Assembly: GCA_030411725.1 (NCBI GenBank)
Contig: MU839827.1
Location: 1,798,001 to 1,862,000 of the forward strand
Source of the DNA: Echria macrotheca
Taxonomy: Eukaryota > Ascomycota > Sordariomycetes > Sordariales > Schizotheciaceae
Length of the DNA stretch: 64,000 nt
Direction of reading: 5' to 3'
The notes beneath the pieces were generated by a model. That model did no database searches. It saw only the letters and a list, made by a program, of their open reading frames with translations, and had not been told where the DNA came from. Of the stretch, positions 1 to 11,200 are shown in pieces (within the stretch, counting starts at the first letter, position 1; each line of letters starts with the position of its first letter). The position numbers and the translations under genes are program-made.

Positions 1-1171
1 AAGTATTAACGGGAACCGGAGAAGGCCTCGGGCCGGATGGGTCTCAGTACAGACCGGTAAATATCAGAGAAAAGTAGCATTGCCATCTCACCTTTCCGTG
101 GATCAACGAGCACAGCACGCTGATGTAAGAGCGGGTCATGAGTCCTCAGCCGGCACACCGCCGCAGCACTGCCGGCGCTCCTGCGCTCCTGGACGATCCC
201 GCCCCGCCCGTCAGCCCGTCAGCCCGATCGGCAGTCGGCCGGCTTCCCGTGTCCCCGCCCGGGATGAATAAACCGGGACGGGACTTAAGGTATAAAATGT
301 ACAACCATTATGCAGTCTCCATGTCAACTCCCCCTTTTACCACATATCTCCTATGCTGTATCATTGTTTTTTCTCTACTGGTCCTACACAGACAGGACAA
401 GAAAACCTCGAAGGTTTCCAGCAGGCTCTGATATTCTCCTCCGACCGCAAATCTGACACGGTCGGTTGATCGACCGCGTCGTTGCATTGCTGGGTGGCCG
501 TGCCCAGCAGCTTCCTTGCCAGGCTTCCAGGCAACCAGTATACCTATCGACGGCCTATCACACTCATATACCAAGACCTATCACACCCATACCTAGCCAA
601 TATCGACCGAGCAGCCCCGGGATGTGGCTGATGTCCAGGGGACAGACGATGGTGATGTAAACACGACTTACACCGCCGTATCTACGATTTGACAGCCACG
701 ACTTTCAGGATTCAAGCCAGCCCAATTTGTCGACCAACAGCATTACCGAACCAATAATCAGGACGGTATTGGGTGCCGGGACTCTCATTACCGGTGCCTA
801 GCGAGAAGTAATAAAAGGAAACGCGGCCGACGAGCTGGATAATCCTCAGAGAATCCGAGAGGAATCACGATAAAAAAATCTGATGAGAAGAACAGGATTC
901 TTTCCACGCACCACTATCATACACAATCGTCTTTCGTGCTCTGCAAACCAGAGAGGAAAGAAGGATCTTTATCCAGTCCCATAGACTGTCCCAACCACCG
1001 TCTGAAGAACAGACCATCCGCACGAGCAAACAAACCAGGCCATCAAAGTCACACAGACACCAAAACAACAGCAAGAAAATCAGCAACAACCCTACATGTT
1101 TACATTTTTCTCTCTGTCCTCTCTTTCATCCCATAATACACGCCACGATCGTTAAAAGGGCTGCAGCAGCC
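1..1171. other. Upstream region of the GH43 gene, no gene seen
   Basis: I see no convincing coding exon here. A TATAAA-like sequence lies near position 290, followed by C/T-rich stretches, and the last 100 bases before the GH43 start are pyrimidine-rich, as fungal promoters and leaders often are. Short open frames in this stretch are low-complexity and resemble no family I know. Confidence 0.5.
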
Positions 1172-2332
1172 ATGCGGTTCCCACGCCTCGCCGCCAAAAC
1201 ACCACCTCTCCTTTTAATATCATCATCACCATCCCTCCTTTTTCTTTTTTCCCTCTCGTTCTTTTCCTCCTCCTCCCTCGCCGCCCCGACATTATCACCA
1301 CCAATCCACCCCCCGCCACCACCACCCCCATCCTCCCCCCTCCTCTCCATCTCCACCGTCCTCCCCCGCGACACTCCCTCGAGAAGCCCATCCCTCCTCC
1401 TCAACACCGACTTCCCCGACCCAACCATCGTGCACGACCCCTCGTCCCAGAAATGGTACGCCTTCGCCACGGCCTCCTCCAACAAGAACATCCAAGCCGC
1501 GTCTGCTCCCTCCCCGTCAGGCCCCTGGACCCTCTTCGGGTCTGACGTCCTCCCCGACACGGGCGCCTGGACAACAGGCCGCAACTCGTGGGCGCCCGAC
1601 GTACGCGTAATAGTCCCCGGGTCCCGATACGTGATGTACTACTCGGGCGAGATTATCTCCTCATCCAAGACATACCACTGCGTCGGCGTCGCCGTGGCCA
1701 GTTCCATCCTCGGACCCTACATACCCGACACGAAACCGTTCGCCTGTCCGCTGGCCAGGGGCGGGGCGATCGACCCGTCTGGCTATTTCGATCGAAAATC
1801 CGGGGAGAGATACGTCGTCTACAAGGTGGACGGCAACGCCATCGGCCACGGCGGGTACTGCGGCAACGGGGTCGCGCCGTACGCGTCCACGCCGATCATG
1901 CTGCAGCGCGTTGATGCGTCCGACGGGACCACGGCCCTGGGCGACCCGGTGGAGATTCTCGACCGGGAACAGGAGGCGGATGGACCGCTTGTCGAGGCGC
2001 CGGATCTGTTCCGGACCGAAAATGGGACGTATGTGTTGCTGTATAGCAATCAGTGCTGGGACTCGCCGGGGTACACGGTGAGCTATGCTACGTCGGACAC
2101 GGTTGGAGGACATTATGTGAAGAGGGGGGTTTTGCTGGGGACCGGGGACTGGGAGTTGACGGCGCCGGGTGGGGCGACGGTTGCGGACCCGGACCCGGCG
2201 CCGGACGACGGGACGGAGACGGAGGGGGGGTGGATGGTTTTTCATGCGAATTGTCCCGGGGGCAAAGGAGGGAGGTGTATGTTTGGGACGGCGTTTCGGG
2301 CGGCGGCGGGGGGCGTGGTTGCTATCGGCTGA
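1172..2332 (+). CDS. Secreted glycoside hydrolase family 43 (arabinanase/xylosidase type)
   Basis: A single-exon protein of 386 aa that should be a secreted beta-propeller glycosidase acting on arabinan or arabinoxylan side chains. The N-terminus is hydrophobic (about residues 12-38), fitting a signal peptide, and is followed by a Pro/Ser-rich linker (about 39-72). GH43 landmarks follow in order: FPDPTIVHD with the likely catalytic base D83, WAPDV at 140-144, AIDPSG with the likely pKa-modulating D201, and VEAPDLF with the likely general acid E275. A conserved-type His follows in MVFHANC. The domain is complete for a GH43 of about 300 aa. Substrate cannot be fixed from sequence: endo-arabinanase, arabinofuranosidase and beta-xylosidase all share this fold. 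The start is the first ATG before the hydrophobic segment. Confidence 0.88.
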   Translation: MRFPRLAAKTPPLLLISSSPSLLFLFSLSFFSSSSLAAPTLSPPIHPPPPPPPSSPLLSISTVLPRDTPSRSPSLLLNTDFPDPTIVHDPSSQKWYAFATASSNKNIQAASAPSPSGPWTLFGSDVLPDTGAWTTGRNSWAPDVRVIVPGSRYVMYYSGEIISSSKTYHCVGVAVASSILGPYIPDTKPFACPLARGGAIDPSGYFDRKSGERYVVYKVDGNAIGHGGYCGNGVAPYASTPIMLQRVDASDGTTALGDPVEILDREQEADGPLVEAPDLFRTENGTYVLLYSNQCWDSPGYTVSYATSDTVGGHYVKRGVLLGTGDWELTAPGGATVADPDPAPDDGTETEGGWMVFHANCPGGKGGRCMFGTAFRAAAGGVVAIG

Positions 2333-5035
2333 GCTTGGCATACATAGGTACACATATAATGGGTTGGCCAGCTGGTCTGGTCTGGTCTGGTCTGGTCCGG
2401 TCTCCTGGTCTGGCCGGGTTTGTCTAACGCTATGGGGGCTAAGGGGTTGGCCGGAAAAGGTGGCCATCACATTTCGCCGCGGCGGCCCTGGTGCCTGGGG
2501 AGGCGGCTACCTACCTTACCTACCGACGCTAGGATACCTAATAAAGAGCGATACATCTATGCGAGAGAGAGAGAAATGTGATGGGATTTGTGGGAAGCGT
2601 TTGAAGAGAATCTCAAGATAGTTTCGGGCATACGGCGTAGGCGTAGGCAACGCATCATTCGGCAGATGGTGGTTTACGCGCTCCTGTACGACATCTCATA
2701 CAAATTCATGACGATAGATGTTTGCATGCAACTTTACACATCCACTTGGGGGTGCTATATAGGTGACCCTCCCTTCCTGAGCCAGATTGGGATGCGTCGA
2801 GGTCTCTTGAGGGTCCCCAACGGCAAGGCAGACAGACACCAACTACCTTGGACGGACTGAAGGTCGGCCGTTGAGACAACAGCCGTGAGACCCGAAAATG
2901 GACCCGAATTTCGGTGAGACCTTTTTTGATAGGTGTGGAGGAGGCCCAGCCTGAATATCGAGGCCGGTGGGTGGTTGAGCCGGCATACCTAGAAAGAACA
3001 CTGCAAAATAGAGTCTTTCCAACCACTTTCTCTAATCTGATATTGTGTGTGTTTGTGTATCCGCACCACAACTCCCGATTTGGAGAACATGACAAAAACA
3101 AGACAGCCAAAACCGGTTCTCATCCGAACGAACCAACGGTCCCAATTTTTTGGGAAGAGCTGGATTTGGAAGCGGAACGTCCCGGTGCTTTTGCTTGCTG
3201 ACCACAGTTCTCACACGGCGGGGAACTTCATCAAGAACCACATGGCTTTTCTCGAACAAGATGGGGTGGGTGGGGGGAGGGGCACCGAGAGAGGAGAGAT
3301 GGAGTATGAACCGGCATATCGGATGGGATAAAACAAGAAAGAGGTGTCGGTAACACAAGGAAGGATTCGAGCCTTATCTATATCGTCTACCGAGTCGCCC
3401 GTCTATCCATCCCAAGTAGATTGGGGTTGAGGTGTTGTTCTGGAAGCGGATAAATTTAGTAGCAACGCTGCATATCCGTTTCCTAGACCAGTGCCTCAGT
3501 GTTGATGATGTGTCGTCACGATTTGGCGACTTGTGCCGAGCGCGATCGGACAAGATGTGACGATCTGGTGTGATGAATCTCGACTGGCACGAGAAACGGA
3601 CGGACCGCCGGAAGACAACCGCGAGGGCGCACACACACATGAGAGGGCGCGACACAAGCGCGCACCACCCCAACTTTTGTCCAGGACAGAACATCAATTC
3701 CATCTCAACGGCGTCAACGCAAATGCCGCCGCCGCCGCCGCATTGGAGTCGCAGACAGTATAAACCCGAATTGGGAAAAAATCCTGACCGGTCCTGAGCC
3801 CTAACCAGCACTACACTAATCGAGAAGATATTACGCTCGGGGGTCGGTCTGCAGGCGTTTGCTGACTGCGCGCCTCGGCGGGTAGCACTCGACAAGATGG
3901 TGTCTTGATCTCTCGACAAGAGACGAATGACATGGTGCCGTCTGCTCAGAAGCTGCCTTCTGGCCTTGCCGCTTCCAGTTTAGCCTGAGCCTGGCGGTCG
4001 ACAGCTAGGCGACCTGCAAGCGCCCACTCGAGCGGCCTGGTACCGAAGTACCTTGTTACCCCGCCCACCAACCACTCAGCTTCTTGCCAACCTGGCGACA
4101 CGCTGCGGCCCCCTCGTCGTCGACTTCTTCTTCCGGACTTCTGGGACCGACGGTGCCGGCCTATCACGGCGGCCATGGGGTCTGCTCATTTCCTGTGTTT
4201 CTCGGGGAGTGGCAATGGACATCGGTCGCGAAAAAGACGATGAGCTGGCAGGCAGGCACTGGGCATGTAAGCAGGCGGGGGGGAACGCACTGCGGTCTTG
4301 TCGACAACACAAGCAAATCCTTCTCACGGGACCCCGCCTCTCTCTCTCTCTTGCTCTTCAACAAAGACCTGACGACGATGCACGACGAGGGGCCGAGCGA
4401 CGGGCGCATCTGCCGTCCACCCGCAACGCCTGGTGGTACCCCGCGCTGATTGGCGCCGGCGGCGACGAGGGGTGGCATCGCGGATGGCTAGCCCCCCTGT
4501 CTACACTAGGATCGCCCGCGGCAGCAGCACGTCAATTCGTCACAGGGCTCATCACACCCGCTCTCTCAACCTCCCAACCGGGCCTCCCAGGGGTCCTGGG
4601 TCTCCTCCCGCGTCGATAGCTTTGATCGGAGAAAATCCAGACTTGCTCTCTTCTTCGCGAGCGTATCCTTACACAGTACTGGGCGGCACGAGATTATTGC
4701 CCTACTAGTCTCTCTTGGTGCTCCCCATGTCGTGCAACCGTGGGTATTTGAAACATCCATATCGCTGCTCAGCTGTCCCGAAGCCCGTTCTGAAAGTTTT
4801 GTCTTCTTGTTCTGCGACCGCCTTTTTTGCTTTTCTATCTTTACCTCCTTACTACTGGGACCAACGTTGATCCAGGCGATGCAGCGTTAGAAGACGGCCG
4901 GCCCCCTTTACAAGTCCCCTTTTTGTTTCTCCTGGGTGACCCGGTGTCCCATTGACCTCTTAATCATTCGAAAGCCCTGCTAGGCTGGACCCGGACGGCC
5001 TTTTCTGCCAGCAGAACTGAAGAAAAAACCACAAC
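2333..5035. other. Intergenic region between GH43 and the membrane protein gene
   Basis: No gene is supported in these 2.7 kb. Open frames overlap on both strands without recognisable motifs. The first part holds a pentanucleotide repeat (listed separately). The last 250 bases are C/T-rich and probably form the promoter and leader of the next gene. Confidence 0.45.
2371..2398. repeat. Short tandem repeat, unit CTGGT
   Basis: About five nearly perfect copies of the 5-base unit ggtct/ctggt lie about 40 bases after the GH43 stop codon, then continue with diverged copies to about 2415. It is probably a simple repeat in the 3' flank. Confidence 0.8.
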
Positions 5036-6866
5036 ATGACTCCCCTGATGAGGATACCGGCTGCCTTCTTGGCTCTTCTCGGTCTTGTCTCGGCCCTCCA
5101 AGTCACACCAAACTCGCCGTGTGCTTCAGTATGTATCGACCAACCTAACTTCGACGTCTCGGCGCCGGCGTCGTCCAACACGCGCAACACCGATATCGTC
5201 TGCACCGACGCCGCCCTCTCGTCCACCCCACAGGGCCAGAAATGGAAGGATTGTATGACCTGTCTGCAGCACAGTACATTCTCGCAAGGGCCCGAGAATG
5301 ACCAGATGTGGTTTCTGTGTAAGTTGTGGTCAGATCGATATGTGAGAATATTTCTAATGAGGCGGCAGACAATGCGCGCTACAGTCTGGCGTACTGCGTA
5401 TTTGCGTATCCAAACGCAAGTGACGCGGGGTCAACACCATGTAGCACGACTATGGCCTGTGGTCCGCTGGGACCGAGGTTCAAGAACGGTATTTTGGACC
5501 CGAGAGGTATCACGACGTTTTCGTACTGCTCGGCAGACGGTGGCGACGGGAGGGATACCATCAGCTACGACAGATGTGTATCCTGCGTCAGCGCCGAGGG
5601 GACAACAGAGTATCTGGCCAATTGTGAGTTATCATCATTCGATATGCCGTTATAATATGCTGACAATTCCCAGCTGTCGTAGCTCTCGAAGCCGGCTGCC
5701 TTCAACAACCGGCGACAGGCCAAGTCCTCGGCCTGAACGACACCATTTTCGCCCCGACTGCCGTCACCATTGTCGACCCATTGACGCTGATCAAGGCCCC
5801 AGACCAGGGCAATGGCTTGCCGGGAACGACCATTGCCGGCATCGTCGGCGGCGCTCTGGGTTTCCTCCTGATTCTGTCCGCCTTCCTCTTCATCTGCTAC
5901 CGGAAACGCAAGAACCGCCGCGCTCGCGCCGAGTTCGAAAAGGGCCGCAGCGACCGGCTCCGCCACCGACACCAGTCGTCGATATCCTTCCAGTGCCAGA
6001 CGCACGCCATGTCACCACGCTTCTGGCCCGGCGGTGGCGAGCAGCAGCAAGCCAGGTCAGTGCACGATGGGCAGCACATGGGGGGAGACGTGTATGCGCA
6101 GAGCAACATGCCAACGCAGCAGCAACACTCCACAGCAGCAGCAGCACCGGGCGACCTATCGCGCCGGTCATCGTTGTGGAAGCCACATAACTCAATGTCA
6201 TCCTACGAAAACTCGCTCGACGGCGAGAAGGGTTGGGATTCTCCTTACCAGGACAGCAATACGGCCGTGGCGCAGTTTACTCAAACCAACAAGCCCGGCA
6301 GCCAGACGAATGTCCTCCCACTGCATCACATCAAGACCAACATCCCCCCAACGGTACCCCGAAATGCACGCACATCCCCCGGCTCGGCGGTTGCCTACAA
6401 CAGCCCGGCAGACATCGCCACGCCCATGTCGGCCGAATCAACGCGGAGCACGACCGCCCTGCTGCCGGGGATAAAGCCATACATCCCCGCCGAGCACGGC
6501 GTCCATGGATCTCACCACGGCAGTCCGACGCCGCCGTCTCTCATCAGCTTTAGCAGTCCCGTCTCGGGGAGTGCCGCGAGCCCGCTGATGAGGAACGGGT
6601 GGCCCGAGCCGAGACAGCCCGGGCGGCCAAGGAGTACGCTCAGCTCGGCGAGTAATCAGGGGATTGGGATTGCCATTTCGAGCGTGCCGCCGCCGCCTGT
6701 GCCTTGGATTAAGACGCCACTTCGGAAGAAGAGTGGGGGAGGGGGGGATAAGAGGGGTGTGACGGAGACGGTGACGGCTCTGGGGGAGGGGTGGGAGGAG
6801 ATGCAGGTTGGTGGTGGTGGTGGGGAGGGATATGTGCCGCCGCCGCCGCCGCCGCCTAAGCGGTGA
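5036..6866 (+). CDS. Cys-rich extracellular, single-pass membrane protein
   Basis: Three exons (5036-5318, 5369-5623, 5674-6866) give 576 aa. Both introns are 50 bp with GTAAGT or GTGAGT donors and CTAAT/CTGAC branch points. The N-terminus is a signal peptide (about residues 1-20). The ectodomain (about 21-240) has many Cys and repeated short patterns such as CMTCLQ and CVSCVS, like the widespread fungal proteins often auto-annotated as LPXTG-domain-containing. A strong transmembrane segment with a GIVGGALGFLL core follows TTIA, and then basic KRKNRRAR marks the cytoplasmic side. The long cytoplasmic tail is Ser/Pro/Gln-rich and ends in a run of prolines. This layout suggests a cell-surface sensor or adhesin, but the function is unknown. 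The family resemblance is from memory of annotations, not from a search. Confidence 0.8.
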
Positions 6867-8213
6867 TTCCCTATTCTATCTACGATTGAAGGGGACCGTA
6901 TTTAATGTCTTTTTCTATTGGTGTCGTGGATTTTGTATATACCCCCTTCCCTCCCCCCACGAAGCACGATACTCTCACGATGCTGCTTTTTTTTTTCTAT
7001 CAGTGTATGATGCTCGATTGGTATATATGCCACACCGTGGCAGACAAGCAGATGGGAGGTTTTATTGTTTGGAGTTTATGGAGTTTGATGATGGTGAACT
7101 ACTGGACGGCGGATGGATCCTCTACAGGGCAGTATAAGGTTAGGATCATATAAGACTAGCGTAATGAGATCTGGCTGAATCTGAATCTAAATCTGAATGC
7201 AAGATGGCGATGAAAGTATATTGTTTTTTCCATGGGTGAATACTACTGCTACTGTGTTTTGGATGACGGGACTGGAAGAGATGGACTCTTTGCTTCGGCT
7301 CACCAAAGTCCCGTGGTAATGTAGATCACGAATCCCAACTCCACGAAATCAAAGGAAATACCTACCCAAACCATCATCTTATCACCATCTCACATCTCAA
7401 ATCTCAAATCTCCCAGAGTCGATCGGTCAACATCCGATCAAGATGAGAGAGGGTGAGATATCACATATTCACAATCATCCCTGCCCGGATGACGGCACAA
7501 TAAGTAGAGTTTCTCAGCCACTCCTACTATTTGGGCTACTAGTTCTACTACTGCCACCTCCACAAGCACCTCGGCCATCACGGATCAAAATTGCTGCAGG
7601 TAAGTAAAGCCCCAACTACCACCACTACTACCACAGCCATCACGGCCATCACAGCCATCACGGATCAGAATTGCTACAGGTGGGTTCAAACCTCCCGCAC
7701 CTACCTTCGACTCGCTGCGCTTGCTCCGGTATGTGCTCCGCTTTGAGAATTCCAATCCTCGATTGGCCCCTGGTATCAGCGTACGGATCCATAGACAAGA
7801 AGGAAACGGGTATCTTCTTTTTATCTTCTTATCCCTCCCCCCACCACTTACGTACCCCCTCCCTCCTGAGTCCCGACCATGTACGGATTACGGATTAGAA
7901 AAGGACAAGCAGGACACAGTCAAAAAAAGGGACACAAGAACCGCTCGGTCTGCAGAAATGCGCTTTCAATTTTTCCCGCTTCCTTCCCACCCTTCCCTTC
8001 CCACTGCCCAGAATGATCAAAAAAACAAACAAAACAACACAGAACCTCAAACTCCAAACCATGCCACCGTCCTAATCAACCAACCCATTGACAGGAACCT
8101 CCCCCATTACGCCAGGACATGAAGAAAAAAAAGAACACACAAAACGCCAAACCCTTGAACCCCCGATGCCTTTCTTTTTACTTCACAAATGTACACACAC
8201 ACACACACAGACC
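6867..8213. other. Convergent intergenic region, no gene seen
   Basis: This lies between the 3' ends of the membrane-protein gene and SAC3. It holds T-rich 3' flank, a run of CTCA/ATCTCAAATCTC repeats near 7390-7415, a 28-base imperfect duplication (listed separately) and a CA repeat at about 8197-8211. No exon is convincing. Confidence 0.5.
7574..7681. repeat. Imperfect 28-base direct repeat
   Basis: The sequence starting gccatcacggatca at 7574-7601 recurs at 7654-7681 with two mismatches. Three short gccatcac units stand just before the second copy. It looks like a local duplication with no obvious coding role. Confidence 0.75.
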
Positions 8214-11200
8214 CTAAGTCTCCTCCCTATCCCCCAAAATCCCACTCTGCTCCCTCCAGAAAACCCGGTCCTCATCCAGCACATCCATCGCCTCCTTCAG
8301 CTCATGCACCATCTTCTGCACGTTCTCAATCATGACCTGCGACTCGAACCGGCTGACCTGCGCGCGCTTCTGCGCTTCCTCATCCTCTTCTTCGTCGTTC
8401 TCGTCCCCCCTCTTCCGCTTGGCCGGACTTCCGTTTCTTCTCTCCCCGGCGGCAGGCGGTGAGATATAACTCTCCGACCGGCTGGGCGGAAGCATGAGAG
8501 AGTGTCGTTGTTGCTGGTTCTCAGTAAAAGTGGATCGCTGTTGTAGCTTGGCGAGTCGGAGACGGAGGGACGCGGGGAGGTTGCTCTCGGAGTCGTTGTC
8601 GGCTATGCTGTCGGCTTCGTACTCGGATGGTGAGAAGGCCGCACGCTCTAGTCGGTCGTTCGGGAGATCCTTGAGACGCATGCTCTCCCGCATAGACTTG
8701 GCCATCGACTCCGGAAGCCACTGGCCGTCGGGCATCGGGACGAGGCCACGTGCCCTGAGATCCCAATGTTTCGTCTTAAAGCCATTGGGTGTCTGCACGG
8801 ATTTCCTCTTCGGGTCTCTCTCCTCGTCCGACGTTTCGTCGGCCGACCGTTTCCGTGAGAAGTTGGTCTTCCTCGGGGCGGGAAGAGACTGCCGCAGCTT
8901 GGAGGTGCTGTAGATGGAACTCCCTGCAGAAACACTGCGCCTGTGTTCCAAACCAAACTTTTCTCGGAGAGATCGTGTTTTCCACCCCTCCCTCTTGCTG
9001 GCCGTGCTGTCTGGCGTCTGGCGCTGTCCGTCACGCGTAGATATCGACTGTCTCCGTGGCTCCAGAACCAACTCGGATTCAGCGTAGCTCCCCAGAGCTG
9101 AGCTCCGACCCCAACCGCCGTTCCCGGAGTCTTGCATCACTTGACGAGCAGCCGCGCGTTCGTCTCTTAGGCCTGAGAATATGCCACTCGCAAGAAGCTG
9201 TTCTTCAGTACCGGACCGTCGCTTTTTCGATGTCGACGCCAGGAGACTGAGCTGCTGCCCATCTGCCTCGATCCTCCGTTGAGCTTCCTTTCTTGCCAGC
9301 CGTTCCGCCTTGGCCGCTTCCTCTCGAGCCTCTCTCCGCTTGATCCTCTCTTGTTCCCGATAGAGCCGCATTTTCTCCTTTCCTTGGGCAAGAATCCGCT
9401 TCGTGGCGCGCGACCTCGCATTCTCCTGCCACCTGTGGAGGTATTTGGTGCCCAAACTGTAGGTTCGGTACTCACGGGCTCGTTTCCACGACTGCTCGTC
9501 CTCGGCCTTTCGGATCTTCTCTGCCTCTTCCTCCCGAAACTGTTCATACACACGCGTCACAATCTCCTGAATTGTGAACTCGGTGAACTGATCCATAAGG
9601 CCCTCGTCGCCCAAGACAAACCACTTGGTAAAGTCGCCCATCAAATCTCTTTTGGGCGGTGCAGGGGTAGCTGCTGCCGATGAGGTGGTTTGAGTGGAGA
9701 AGAAGGAAGACTGGGGCTGAGGTGAAGCAGAACTTGATGCCGGTAGGGCCGCAGAAGTCGGCTTGGGTACTGGTGGTGTTCCTATTGGGCTGGCTTGAAC
9801 AACCGATGGTGATGGGGCCACAGTACTGGAGGCAGACATAATGCTCCCCGGTATTGCCAAGCTCTGAGCTGGCGTGGCCGGAGGTTGTGCTGGGGGAGTG
9901 AAGAATTTTGATGCAGACGTCGCCGGGAGACTTGATTGCCCTGAGAGCCCAGCTGGACTCATCGATGTCAAGTTACTCGGTGCTGGAAGAGGCTTTAACC
10001 CAAGCCTCAGGGCTGATGGTGGTGCCGGGCCGCCAGAATCTAAGCGCCCTGCCTGGGGAGCGACCGTACTTTTGTCAGACATCGACGGGGCAGTTGTGGT
10101 ACTGATGATGGAAATCGATGAAGGAAGCTGGCCTCCTTGGTCAACAGCCGAACCCTGGGCTGGATTTGGCTCTTTCATCTGGGTTGCGAATGGGTTAGGC
10201 GCATCCGCCGGTTTTGTTGCCGTCGAGGGTGGGTCAGGTAGGTTGTACATCGGATTGGGTTTGGAGCCTTGATGGAGTGCGGGAACTGAAGGGGGCTTAA
10301 GGAATATCGAAAAACTCTCCTTAGCAGTGTCGATGTCCGTCTTATCAGCTGGCTGGAAAGGACCCTGAAAGGTCCTGGGCGTCGTTTGGAACGGACTTGG
10401 AGCGATTCCTGATAACGGCTGGCTCAAACCGCCGAATGGTGACGGTCGGCCGCTGCTTGCTGATGGGAACCCGAAAGATGAGCTGGGTTGCGACTGAGCC
10501 GACAAGGTCGTGCTGACAATGTTCGAAGACGTTTCAGAGGCAGACGGCGACTGCGAAACAAACAGGCCATCGGGGCTGTCGAGTTCCTTGGGCTTCTCGG
10601 TTGGATCTTCATAAATTGTATTGTGTATTATGAACGGTAGCGATTGAGATCCGCGTTTCCGCTCCACCAACTGCCCAGAAAACGACTGGGTAACTCTTGG
10701 TGAGGGCACTGTCTTCTTCTTGTCGTTCAATACCAGATATGGCGCTGGGGGAGCTGCTTTGCCTTGAGGATATTCGGATGAAAATTCAAAGTTGTGAGCC
10801 TTGGCGAATTCGACCGCTTCTTCAGGGGTATCAAATCTCAGCAGCTTATTCAGATCTGCCGCTGAGATGGTCCGCGGGGCATCCCGATATCGCGCATACC
10901 CCCTGACAAGGTTCCTGAGAATGTTTTGCCGGACCGTCGTGAAGTGGATTTCCGCGATACACGCCATCGTGTAAGAGACCTTGGGATCCTCAACGATGGC
11001 GAAATAATTGGTGAAGGCCTCATCCGACAGAGTAGTCCCCCGCCGCGGCTTTATTGGCCCCTTCATCTCTCGAACATCTTCCATCGCTTGGATCAGAGAC
11101 ATGGCCGTCTGGATCTCCTCCGAGTCGAGCCAGTAGTCCTTGCCCCACGTGGGTATCCTTTTTGCTATCGACGGATCGTGTACGTTGAGAAGGAGGTAAT

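Noticed and set aside
3374..3919. 181-codon minus-strand frame in the 2.3-5.0 kb intergenic region
   Set aside because: It overlaps other open frames on both strands, has no domain, and lacks a plausible promoter or exon structure.
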